From Prunella strophiata (lineage: Eukaryota > Chordata > Aves > Passeriformes > Prunellidae): DNA of 64,000 nt. A program made the position numbers and the translations under genes. Position 1 is the first letter of the stretch, and the number at the start of each line of letters is the position of its first letter. Shown piece after piece: positions 52,196 through 64,000 of the stretch. The notes below the pieces were generated by a model that saw only the letters and a list, made by a program, of their open reading frames with translations, was not told where the DNA came from and did not search any database. Location: positions 46,774,990 to 46,838,989 of the forward strand of contig JAZBQD010000014.1 in the NCBI GenBank assembly GCA_036583965.1, in the 5' to 3' direction.

Positions 52196-54605
52196 GAAAG
52201 AACCCCACAAGACCAAATCTCAGAAAACCAGAAGCCATGGCCAGGATATTATGATCACAGAAATATGACTGTATGATGTTGTATGTTGTAAATTGTTTTG
52301 TACTTAGGATAACAGTCACAGTTTGTGTACATCTACTAGTGCTACCTTTGATCTCCCTTTTTTTGGAAAGCAGGACGTGTGTAGCAACTACAGCACAATC
52401 CTCACTACAACCATGTAAATCCATCTGTGACAGTGCTTGTGCTTGCCTGCTGAAATGCATGTTACTGTGTTCTATGGGTGTCTGTACAACTGAATTAACT
52501 CACTATTTAATGTACTTCTATGTCTTGAAGATGTATCCTATAAAGCCTTAAGCAAGATCTCTGACACTTGGCATCTTCCTTCTCTTCATACCAGAGATAT
52601 TATTTGAGGGTTTTTTATCTCCTTTTTCTATTTAATGTGATTACCTGAGTAGCCATGGAGCACTTCTTAAGAAAAATGTTGTCTACCTTGTATTATCAGC
52701 AGCAGTGGCTGCAGGTAGTGTGTCTTAACCCACAGAAGGGGACTGTGGTGCTATGAGTCAGCTTTCAGCTTCTTGTGTACAGAAACCCCTTGCTTGTCCA
52801 GCTGCAACAGAAAGCAGAAGAGACTCATATTATCAAAATCTTCTTGCCATGGCTACGCAATGGAAGGAAGAAAGACAATAGGCTGCAAGAGCTCTGGTGG
52901 ATTGGTGTGTAATACATGTCTTCTGTCATTTGTGAATTAAATTAGGAAGCCATCTTATAAAGTCCTGTGAAGACCATAAGTAAAACCTATGCTGAACTTT
53001 GTGTTCTGTTACATTTTTGGTGATGTTGATGGTCAGACTGCCTTCATTCCCTTCCATTTTATTTGAAAAAAAAAAAAAAACCAAAACATATATATGAATA
53101 TATATAGTAATTAAAATGTAACAGTTGAATAACAGCATGCAATGATGTTACAAATTATTCATATTCTTCTGTGGCTTTATTACATATTATTCATATTAAT
53201 AGCATCTATAATAATATAGCACAGATAAAACAAATACAAGGCAACTATGGATTAGTGAGTTGTAATACCATTGAGGAGCTCCTTAGAAGGCCATAAGCAT
53301 GAAAGCAAAGCTTGCCTACTTTGTGTGGTCACTAGGACATCCAGGTGGAAATGTGGTCACAGAGTTCAGCATTTTGTTTTTTTTTTGAACATATATGCCT
53401 ATGTGTTGAATTCCTGTCTGCCTCAGGCAGATGTTGCATATTTATCTCAGTGTTTCTGTTTCAGAATTTTGGTTTTTTCTTACCTGTTAATTCCTTTTGA
53501 TTCTGTCTCTGAAAAACCTCCATCGTAAGTCCTCAGGATGGTACCAGGAAGATGGAAGTGCAGTGTTGTCATGTTGTGATACATGAAATGCATGCATAGG
53601 TCACGTGATAGGTGCTAGCTATGACTAGTATATGCTTAATGAAATTTTACAGCTTCTAATTGACAGCAGATTCATCAGTGAGATGCAATATTGTTTCATC
53701 AAGTGGACAGTTTGATGAATGTGATCGCATTCCAAATTTTTATCTACAATTGAACATATAAAAAAATTATGAAACTGTTTAAATTGAGTGCTAGAGATTT
53801 CTTTAGATGCTTTTTTTTCTTCCACCTCCTTTTTTTTCTGATTTCCATTTGTAAAATCTTTGGTGAAAACTGTATTTACTTACTTAAATATGTGTAGCAA
53901 CTGTGAAATTTAATTCATAGTTTCACAATTTCTTTTTATTATTGTATTTTCTATCTTTTATAATGATGTTGTGCTGCTTCTCATACAATTTAATTCTACT
54001 ACAATATACTGGATATGAAACCATTCTCCCTATAAAGTGTAAACCATAATTTGTGTTCACTTGCTTTAGAATTAAACTAGCAAAGCTGTACATCTCTTTT
54101 CTGCTGACATTGAGGATTGTGTAAATTTGTGTATTTGTAACTTTTTATCTGGGAAACCCATTCATTAACCAAATAAGGTGGATATTAATTTCATGTCTAG
54201 TACAACAGAATAAAAGAGAAGGTTTGGATACATAACTAACTTACACATTACATTAGTCCAGCAGGAATGATTTCCTCAGCAGTCTTCTTATCAACAAATG
54301 TAGCAAATAGAGATGCAGCTTCTGCTCCTTATTTACCAAAGGTACTGACATAAGGGAGGGAAAAAAAACACTCCATGCTTGGGAATGTGTTGAATGTACT
54401 GTATTATGTCATGGGACTGCCTGTATGTGGAACAGGATGAACCAAATGAATGAAGGAGTGCTGGTCACCCTTGCAAGCCTGATACTTGGGATACTTTTAG
54501 CAGTAAGGCTATGGAGGATATTTCAGGGTGTCAGCTCCTCCATGGCAGTGGTGACACAATCTTGATTTCATACTAAACATCAAAATGAATGAAACAAAAT
54601 GAAAA
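52196..54605. other. Unique AT-rich noncoding DNA
   Basis: No gene is supported. A 14-base A run lies near 53067-53080. The right end is the unique flank of the pentamer array and closes with AAATGAAAA. Confidence 0.65.
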
Positions 54606-55617
54606 TATTCTATTCTATTCTATTCTATTCTATTCTATTCTATTCTATTCTATTCTATTCTATTCTATTCTATTCTATTCTATTCTATTCTATTCTATTC
54701 TATTCTATCTATTCTATTCTATTCTATTCTATTCTATCTATTCTATTCTATCTATTCTATTCTATCTATTCTATTCTATTCTATCTATTCTATTCTATCT
54801 ATTCTATTCTATTCTATTCTATTCTATTCTATTCTATCTATTCTATTCTATTCTATTCTATTCTATCTATTCTATTCTATTCTATTCTATTCTATTCTAT
54901 TCTATCTATTCTATTCTATTCTATTCTATTCTATTCTATTCTATTCTATCTATTCTATTCTATTCTATCTATTCTATTCTATTCTATCTATTCTATTCTA
55001 TTCTATTCTATTCTATTCTATTCTATTCTATTCTATCTATTCTATTCTATTCTATCTATTCTATTCTATCTATTCTATTCTATTCTATCTATTCTATTCT
55101 ATCTATTCTATTCTATCTATTCTATTCTATTCTATCTATTCTATTCTATCTATTCTATTCTATTCTATCTATTCTATTCTATTCTATTCTATTCTATTCT
55201 ATTCTATTCTATTCTATTCTATTCTATCTATTCTATTCTATTCTATTCTATTCTATTCTATTCTATCTATTCTATTCTATTCTATTCTATTCTATTCTAT
55301 CTATTCTATTCTATTCTATTCTATTCTATTCTATTCTATTCTATTCTATTCTATTCTATTCTATTCTATTCTATTCTATTCTATTCTATTCTATTCTATC
55401 TATTCTATTCTATTCTATCTATTCTATTCTATTCTATCTATTCTATTCTATTCTATTCTATTCTATTCTATTCTATCTATTCTATTCTATTCTATCTATT
55501 CTATTCTATTCTATTCTATTCTATTCTATCTATTCTATTCTATTCTATTCTATTCTATTCTATTCTATTCTATTCTATTCTATTCTATTCTATTCTATTC
55601 TATTCTATCTATTCTAT
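54606..55617 (+). repeat. (TATTC)n pentanucleotide array with TATC interruptions
   Basis: About 1012 bases of tandem TATTC (equivalent to ATTCT) are broken about 31 times by a 4-base unit, TATC. Interruptions are one base shorter than the unit and otherwise identical. No base substitution was noticed in the array. Spacing between interruptions is variable, mostly 2 to 8 pentamers, with long pure runs at the left end (about 20 units, 54606-54705) and near 55308-55398. The unit has no plus-strand stop, so it yields false Tyr-Ser-Ile-Leu-Phe open frames over 340 codons. The minus strand contains TAG stops. ATTCT is the unit expanded in human SCA10, and it resembles avian CR1 tail words, which is a possible seed. 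Confidence 0.95.
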
Positions 55618-56030
55618 TTAAAATATGGTATTTCCTTTAAGTATGCTATTTAATAATTCTAATTTTTTAATCTTATTTTTAGTATTTAGTGTAGTACTGG
55701 GCATATTTTTATCTGCTCTCCTTTTCTGTGTTACAACAGTATATCAGCTTGAGAATTCTTACTGCTAGACGTGAACACTGTACTCCTATGTTTTCCTGGC
55801 TTGGCCTTCCCTGCAAAAAGTGCCCTGCTGTGGTATTGTCTATTTCCTAATTTAACATAGACTAGATTGCTATTTGCATAGAATAGATTTGCTATTTTTA
55901 TAGTACTTTCACAAGGAGACAGAAGTTTTTTAAATTGATGCAGTCATACTATCTGTCAGTCCCCCACAATAATTTCTGAAGCTGTTGAACAACTTCATAC
56001 AAATTTGCTGGAGAAGTAGAGGCCTCAGAA
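55618..56030. other. Unique spacer between the two pentamer arrays
   Basis: 413 bases of non-repetitive DNA without a gene. It contains CATAGAATAGATTTG near 55877, which on the minus strand gives CTATTCTATG, a single array-like or CR1-tail-like word. No insertion boundaries or target duplication were identified, so it is unclear whether the spacer interrupted one array or two arrays arose separately. Confidence 0.6.
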
Positions 56031-56280
56031 TATTCTATTCTATTCTATTCTATCTATTCTATTCTATTCTATTCTATTCTATCTATTCTATTCTATTCTA
56101 TTCTATTCTATTCTATTCTATTCTATTCTATTCTATCTATTCTATTCTATTCTATTCTATTCTATTCTATTCTATTCTATTCTATTCTATTCTATTCTAT
56201 TCTATTCTATCTATTCTATTCTATTCTATTCTATCTATTCTATTCTATTCTATTCTATTCTATTCTATTCTATTCTATCT
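56031..56280 (+). repeat. Second (TATTC)n array with TATC interruptions
   Basis: 250 bases of the same TATTC unit in the same orientation, with about five internal TATC interruptions and one at the right edge. Both arrays begin after the shared word AATATTCTATTC. The identical unit, phase and type of interruption point to a common origin or ongoing exchange between them. Confidence 0.93.
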
Positions 56281-59200
56281 CCAGTTGCTGTTATGGGTGT
56301 AGAACTACTTGCCACATGTTACTTGAGACTTTTCTTTGAAAGTTGCTTCATGTGCAATTTGGAAGGAATCCCTGCTCCTTTAAATACAGTTTAGCTTGTA
56401 TTTTATAAAGAGTGACTCCTGTCTTTTTTCACTCTGGCATTTAATCATTAAAATGTGAGGATGGTGGTTTTTTTGGCTGTTTTTTTTGGTTTTTTTTCAC
56501 TTAGGAGAAATGAGAATTAGTAGGAAGATAACTGTGCAGACCATTTCTTTTTTGAATTTTGACTTCCTTTAGCCAGAGGAAGTAAAATGTTTGTGAAAGT
56601 AGGTTATATCATGATCCTTCATTGGAAGACTACATGCAACAGGGAATATGCATGAACTTTTCAGGAAGATTTGTATTTATTTACATTTAACTGCCATAAT
56701 GGTAGATGTGTATGAGACCCTAGAAAGGGAAGAATTTGCAATAAATGGAAATTTGTTCATATTTTTTATCATGTTATGGAATATGATAAAAAGTTATTTG
56801 TGGCAGAAATACATTTATTTGAAATGGCATTCCGCTTCCCTAAAAAGTTCCTAAAGTGTGCATACCTTGGCCATCTCCCTTTCAGTTTGAGCAACAAAGG
56901 GAACACAGGATAGAGACAACAGTGTCTGCACTAAGTAATACTAAATAAGAGTATTTAAAAAACCAGTTCATTTTCAAATCTTAGTCTATCCAATACAGCG
57001 ATGAAACGTAGGTCCTGAGGAAACAAATACTGTGGTACATAATAACAAAGAATGGAGGAAAGGTCATGCAGAGGAGGTTGAAATAATGCCACATGAACAG
57101 CTTTACTTCAGGCATGTTCTGTTTTTTAAATGCTTTGCTTTTGCAACTTCAGCATTCTTTTAATGTAGAAGATGAAACAAAAATTTGCTTTTTAAAAAGT
57201 AATCATAATAGCAATTCCTTCACACAGATTTACTGACCTCGTATTTATCACAGTGCTGTGAAATTTGGGTCTGCTCCTCAGACTTCACTGCTTCATCCAG
57301 CTGGTTGTAGCATTTTGCTGTTGTTCATTGTGGCACATTAGGAACGAGAAGAAAATGAGACAAACATTGCAGGTAGACCTAATAATTACTTGCTATGAAT
57401 TATTTAACATATTTAAATATAATATATGTATGCATTACATGTCATTCAAAAAGACCCCTAAGCACTTCAAGCTATGTTTAAAAGAAAATTGGTTTTTTAC
57501 ACTCGCTTAAATGCACCCTCTGCTGGGGTAAAACACAACAGCTGTGAAGTGCAATGTGATCTGTAAGCACAAGTGTTCAGGAATTCTATTTTATGGTTCA
57601 TGTGAAATACTACGAGCAGCCAAAATCCATGTTCCTCTTAAGGCAAAATTGGGAATTGATTTATTGCTGATACACAGAGGAAGAAATCACCTTGATCAGT
57701 ACTCGATCACCTTGATCATCTTGAGCCAGTACTAGTTCTTCTGTCTTAAAACCTGATGCTACTTGCTTGTCACAGGCTGGAGATACAATTTCCTGTAGTT
57801 TAATTTGTCTTTCAGAATTTCCATGCTTGTCAGCCTGTTTTATTTCTGTTAAATGAAGTTGAAAAATAACATCAAGAAACTGCTTGATGTTGTGTTTGTG
57901 TTGTTCCTTTGTTGAGCTGTAAATACTTGTTTGCTTTTCACAGAAACTCTATTTGCTGTAGTTGTTTTCTACTTTAAATCAAAGCAATGGCTACTTAAAC
58001 TTACCTTGAGCTTCTCCTTGCTACTGAGAGTGGTATTAACTTCCAAAAGTCTTGCATTAGGTGGCAATGAGTGACCAGTTGTGGGGACCAGCATCAGAGG
58101 CTTCTTTGGAGACAGAATGTATTGTGTGTGCTTTCCCATTACGTATTCCCAGCTCCCCAGAAACCCTGCTGGCAGCATAAAGGAATTTTTTTTTAAAGTA
58201 TTTTTTCCTCTTCCTGTTAAAAAGAGGAGTCCAAATAGAAGAGAGACAAATTTTTCAGAACTTAGATTAAGTTCACTGGGAAGAAAGTCTTAGGGTAAGT
58301 GTGGAAGCTCTGTTCCACCCCAAAATAAGTGACTTAGCAATTAAGCTCTTTTTGTTAGGTTTTTGTTTCAGATCTTTTGCTTTATTTCTGTCTTTTTTTC
58401 CTCCTATCAGGTTTCTAGTAGTAGATACCATTCCAGAAACCAGTGCATCCCACTAAAGGCCACGTGTCACTTAATCATAATACTTTATCTGAAAGACCTG
58501 TGAAATAAAGAGACTTTACAAGCAAATAGAATTTTTACTATATATTCTCTAACCATAAGGGGATTACTTGACCTCCTGTGTCTTTTGCACACATCAAACT
58601 CTATACTTAAGCTGTCTTGAAGCTTGAGTTCATCCTCTAGGGATTTTCCTTTTGTCTGTCAGTCTACAGATAGAAAAATATGTCCAGTTATATTTAGCCA
58701 TATGTTGACCATCTCTGTCTTTTGACTATGAATATTATCAAACATAAAAATATTTTCAGTTCCACTGACTGTGACAATGACAGTGTTTTGATATTTTATA
58801 AATAATAGTTTGTGCAAGTTTCCACTTGGCCTGTTACTAAAAATTTATTTAGGTATTCTTTGACCTCATTACAGTCATTACTAAATTAACACTGATTTTC
58901 CACTTTACAGAACTTTAGAGTTCCCTATAAAAGAATGTTTCATGGAGGCTGATGTTTTGAGCTTCACTGTTCAAGTGAGACATTTCCACATCTCATACAT
59001 CCTGATATACATTGCTTTGTGATCTCTTACTGGAGATCTTCATGGGCCTGCTGCTCCCACTCAGGGCCTTGTTTCAGCTGCCTCTGCACAAAAGAACATT
59101 TAGCTGCTCCTCCCATTGAGCTTGAATGACAACTGCTGAGTGAAGGGCTGGTTTCTAACCATGCCAGTGAGTGATGGCAGTCATTATTGCCTTATAATGT

Positions 59201-62200
59201 AACTCTTTATAGGACAACCTGTGGCTCTCAGGTGATGGAATATGGTGCTGCAGCTATCTGGGGTTTTTATCTGTTTTTGAACCACCACATATGTTTTGTT
59301 TTCCTTTTCTGACAATATATTTTATTTAATCTGACACTTTGTTTGGGTTGGAAAGTTAACATGAATAACAACATTTCTATTTAAGACAGCCTTGTGCAGA
59401 AGCAAAATTTGTTCAAAAATACCTTGACAAGTAGGGGGAACTCTTCTTTTTGGTTTCAGTCTCTTTGTGAATTAAGGAGGTGGTGTAACCATATGCACAG
59501 AACCTAGTAAAAACTGTGCTTTCTGAAATTTTCAGAAATATCTAATAATTAGAGATGAGAGAATATCTAATAATTTTCTTGAGAAGTTCTACATTATATG
59601 TTTTGTCCAATTAATTTTGATCCATCCTAGTCCCACAGAACTGTATTGGGGCAACTAAATTAGCAATTTTGGAATTAGTTTCAGGTTTTGTGGCTTATTC
59701 AAATAGGTGAGTGCTACATAATAATATAAGTATTAGCTTCTAGGTTAGCTATCTACAAGTTGTGATTCCCATGCAACAACTTATCTACAGGTCTCAGCAC
59801 TCATGAAGAAATGACTTTTCTGGTTTTTGGGGTTTTTTTTTAATTTTGAAATTTTCTATTTTCTCAATTAGAACTTCCCCATAAAATATTTCATATTACT
59901 TCTGCTGTCTTGATCTTCGGTGTAAAGCACTGGATTTTTTCAATGGATAAATAAGAATACAGATAAGAAATTTAAAATTATCTTTTTACACAGAGGGAAA
60001 TTCAGCCTGTGCCTTAGCTCACAACTGTAGAAATACTTCCACAGATGTTTGTGTAGAACACTCTCCTTCACTGATGTTCAGAGTATTCATCTGCAGCATA
60101 ACTTTCCTCAGTCTTAAATGAGCAATTGTTTTTGGCACCACAGGAAACATTGGAACACAGGTAAAAAACAAATTCATTTTCTGCTAGCTGCAGAAGGGTT
60201 ACTGGGAGAGGATCTGAAAAGGAAGTTTTGGCTCCCTCTTCCAGATTTCTCAAATATCTCAGCTGATCAACCAGAAAATGCCTCACTAGATTATGATTCC
60301 CTTTACTTATTGCTTAATGTAGTTAGAGTGCTATGATTTTATCTGATTTACAGTCTTGTTTCTGGACAGCAGTGTGAGTTTCCTGACAGTATGTTGTAAG
60401 CTCATATTGTTAATATTCATCATCTAGTTCATAATCAACATAATAAAACTATGTAGTAACTGTTGATGTAGGTTTATGTGCTTCATCATGACAGGAAATT
60501 GTTACTGATTTTTAGAGGAGGACTAAGTCTAAACTCAAACCATAGAAAAAGAGAAGTTTTTTCTACACTTAAGGATGATGATTACCAACAAGAACTAAAA
60601 AGATTTTTTTAAAAGACCTATGCTAGGTATTGAATGCCTTGCTGCAGATGGTCTTCACCATGCAATGAGTTCCACGTATCACTTGTGCTGGTAACATTCC
60701 CGTCAAATTAATATTCTATCCAGCCTGTAAAGTAGAAATGTCAGGTGGGGAGCCAGGCTGGGTATTGCTGGCACTAATGAAAACATCAAGCAATTGAAGA
60801 AGTAAGAATAGCAGTAACAATAGCTCTCACTTTTTCTTTTTAGTCTGTTCCTCAAAAACTTTCTTGCTGGGTTGCAAACGTAAAAATTAAGCTTCCCTGT
60901 ACTAAATGTACAATTCAGTACTTACACAGTGGGCCATTGCCTGCCTTCAATCTGCTAAATGCAATTTTTTTTTTTTTCAAACAATATATAAAATGTTACC
61001 TGTTAGTACATATTAAACTTAAGTAAGAACATAACATTATCTCTCCCTATGATTTTCTTACTGGAGTATTTTTCTTGTAGGTATTGTTTCCACTCTTGTG
61101 TCCTGCTCTCTGAAAGTTCTGTGGGTGGAGGGATTTGCTTTGTTACCTTTTAGCAAAAGCAGTTATGTTCACCAGCTCTAATGCTGAGCCTTCAATGGAG
61201 TTCTGGATATATGAAATATTGAATATTGAAATATTGAATCAATTTTTATAAAAATTTGTGTTTCAGACTCAAAACACATTTGAACAGAATTCAAATAGGT
61301 GGGTTGCTATAATAAATAAATGCATATATGGTGAGGTTTTGAGTCATATAAAGAAATATATAAACATTTTTAAATGGCTGTACTTACGAATAAGCCCATA
61401 AATAGTAATACTTCTCCTGTGGAAGTGTAAGCAGTTAAATTTTGTAAGGATTTTTAATCTTGGAGAATTCAGTTCTTGTTTCTATAAATTCTGAAACGCC
61501 ATATGAAATACCTAGCATCTGTCCTCGCTTTTAAAAGTTACAATTTCTGTGGGCTTTTTATCAACTTTCACCCATGCATCAATGAATTCACTGTATAGGT
61601 TTATTTTCTTTAAAAAAGTGTATTTAAAAAACCCCACTACTGGAAAGTGTTTAGATTTGGCAGCTGTGAGTTGTACAGTAAAGTGGGATTTCAGATTTAA
61701 TAGATTACTTGCATTTCCAGATTCCAAGCAGTTGTCAAATGGTTGTCTTGATCTCTGGAAAACGGAAGAGATAAGTGAAATATGTGTGTTTAGTATCAAG
61801 CCTGGATTTTCTAGTTTATTCTGACCACTAGGGAGAAAAATGCCTTTATTTCAATATGAAATGGATACAAAAGAAAAAAAATAACTGTGTGTCTGATTTC
61901 ATTAAAAATGTCTTGTGTAGTAAATATAATACGAGTAGGATTTGGCTTTGATATTGTACGCCTGTGACGGTTTCATGTATTAGGGTTTTTTCCAAGAAGC
62001 CTGCCCAGTACTAATTAAAACCAGGGAATTTAACTTCTGCATGCTTTTGTAAAAATGAAGCTGTTGGGATTAATATCTTGACTGTAAACTGAAAGGAATT
62101 TCATAAGACTGTGTCGGATAATTTGTAAAGTTTTAATAGAAGGAGCTAAGTAACATTTGTTCTGATCATATGCTTTTTTTTATATTTGCTGATTTAGAAG

Positions 62201-64000
62201 GTATTTTTAATATTTGATGCATTAAAACACCTAAAATTGTCTAGTTACAGCATAACATATAATAAATTATGCTGCCATTGCGTGCTTTTCTAGGAACCCT
62301 TATTTGTAACAGATTCACTCCTTGGAAATAAAAGAAGTGAAGTAGCCTGAATAGTATCACATGATGGCACTGTTTCCATTTCCACCTCCAATATTATGAA
62401 ATAAAGCTATAATAAACTGGTATTAAAATGGTATGTAATTCCAATATACTTTGTATAATTTATGTAAAAGAGAAAAATCTAACTCTGGTTATTATTATAG
62501 GTATTAAAATGAATGTATAGTTTTCTTAGAAAAGTGTTTTTTAAAACTTTGCATATTTATGGTATTTCCTGTTTTCATTGTAGAACAAGAATTCTCCACA
62601 ATATATAATGTTTATGAATGCTAAACTGTACAGATTCATTTAGCATTGTGTTAGGAAAAAACCCCCTGTTAATTGTTGTATAAATGGGATGTTTTATTTT
62701 TTGTTTTGATTTTATTGTGGAAAGAAAGCTAATGGCTGGCCTTTTTGTATTTAATATAAAGCCTTTTTGTGGTAAATTAGATCATTAATACAGACACATT
62801 TTTAAAAAATGCAAATTAGCTTTCCATGAGCAGAAAAGAGCTTAAAGTGTAGTAAGGTCAGAGGCAGGATCAGACATATTTGTAAAATGAATTATATTCA
62901 AGTAGGAATATGAGGGAAAATATGAATGTAAAAAAAGTCAGTGATTTATAGTATATAGATGGTAGATGTCATATTATTTAATTTTAAAATATTCTAACTC
63001 AATACCCATAAATGTTCATGTTCTTTTTAGTAATATAAATTAATAATCACTTCTAAATTAATATTTTCTATTTGTAGAATCATCAATATTAATTTTTAGA
63101 AAGAGAAAACACATTGCTGATTAAAAAAAAAAAAAAAGGTTATGGGTGTGATTCTACTGTGCTGCAGATTACTTTAGAGTAAGATAAATATCCAGTCCCA
63201 CCATTCTCTGATATGAAATTAGAATATTCTGTACATTTCTCTGTTATGGGGATTGTTGCTAAAGCAAAACAAAATAAAAACCCTGCAAGAGGAAGTAAGA
63301 AAAATACCCAGTGGTGATACAGAGCTAATAGCTGGGATTTGGATATATGCCAGATGGGTGCTTGCACTCCAGGAATGTCCTCTGCCAGTATAAACTTCTG
63401 TTCTGAGCAGTGTGAGGCTTTTCTGTGTCTTTTTTTGATGTGAAATCAGGGGCAAGCAAAAATTTGTGTTTAAAAAAAAACAACCTGTCATGTAAAATTT
63501 CTCTTCTATTTAGCGAATTATCAGATTAGCTAAAAAGAAGAGGGCATAATATATTCTTCTGAACTTCATCAGTAAACTGGTTTTAATAAGAAGAAAAAAA
63601 TGTTTCAGTACCCCTTAAAAAGAATGTATTTTTATACAGTATGTCATAACATTTAATCACTAAAGAAAATTGCTCCTGTTGCTAAAATCAGTGGTAGAAG
63701 CTCACTCTACCTATTAATCTATTAAAATGTTTTTAAATAATTTGATTTCTCTAATTTGCTTGCTTTAGTCAATAAAAAATGCTTGCATAATTTCAATTTG
63801 ACATTTTAATTTTTTTTTTCAAGATATTCTGGTTAGAAGTACTGCTTTACAGAAGGGTTTCAGTGTTACACTACCTCTGCTCTCTCTCAGTATCTAATAA
63901 TCCACTCCCTTGTATCATGTTAGAAAGAGAAATTAAAACTATTGTTATTTTGAAATTTTTTTTGCAAAGTTTTAAAAATATTTAGTGATGTAGCTGCACT
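56281..64000. other. Unique AT-rich noncoding DNA to window end
   Basis: No gene, RNA or transposon is recognised. Frames are under 100 codons and have no domain. Minor structures are a 13-base direct repeat ATCACCTTGATCA (57686-57698 and 57706-57718) and repeated GAAATATTGAAT words near 61211-61240. From about 62150 to 62800 the DNA is repeat-free and AT-rich with texture like conserved noncoding DNA. The window ends without a gene edge. Confidence 0.6.

Noticed and set aside
54589..56302. Plus-strand open frames of 105-354 codons reading Tyr-Ser-Ile-Leu-Phe
   Set aside because: These arise because TATTC and TATC units contain no plus-strand stop. There is no unique coding sequence.
57686..57718. 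13-base direct repeat ATCACCTTGATCA as a target duplication or CRISPR-like unit
   Set aside because: Only two copies with a 7-base gap. There is no inserted element, and CRISPR arrays do not occur in this kind of genome.

Overview
The window looks like vertebrate nuclear DNA, most probably from a bird. The best evidence is a set of CR1 LINE 3' ends. These carry the typical avian terminal sequence (TTGGAAG..GACCTT on the minus strand, ending in ATTCTATG-type octamers). There are also two retroviral LTR sequences of avian type. The DNA is A+T-rich (about two-thirds by eye) and CpG-poor, with many long T runs and simple-sequence arrays. It is read here as a gene-poor intergenic or large-intron region. 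Nothing bacterial, plasmid-like or phage-like is present.

No protein-coding gene or RNA gene can be supported. Every long open frame is either a by-product of a simple repeat (an alternating Tyr-Ile frame over the TA array, a Tyr-Ser-Ile-Leu-Phe frame over the TATTC arrays) or a short chance frame with no recognisable domain.

Layout. 1-16 kb is mostly unique AT-rich DNA with two very old CR1 relics (about 1990-2300 and 8330-8770), a pyrimidine-rich block, and stretches that look like conserved noncoding DNA. A solo LTR with a perfect 6-bp target duplication sits at 16149-16453. A pure TA array of exactly 1000 bases lies at 23595-24594. The 28-33 kb stretch has the most transposon sequence: an old LTR fragment, an antisense CR1 end, two CR1 ends arranged tail-out as an inverted pair, and a rearranged CR1 relic that still shows an endonuclease-like peptide. 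33-50 kb is mostly unique. A CR1 3' end at about 50060-50600 is followed by a tiny antisense CR1 tip flanked by a 15-base direct repeat. Two related TATTC pentamer arrays (1012 and 250 bases) with repeated TATC interruptions occupy 54606-56280. The remaining 7.7 kb is unique AT-rich DNA.

I found no new biological system here. The features most worth checking are the exact length of the TA array, the interrupted pentamer arrays, the solo LTR, and the unusual CR1 arrangements.
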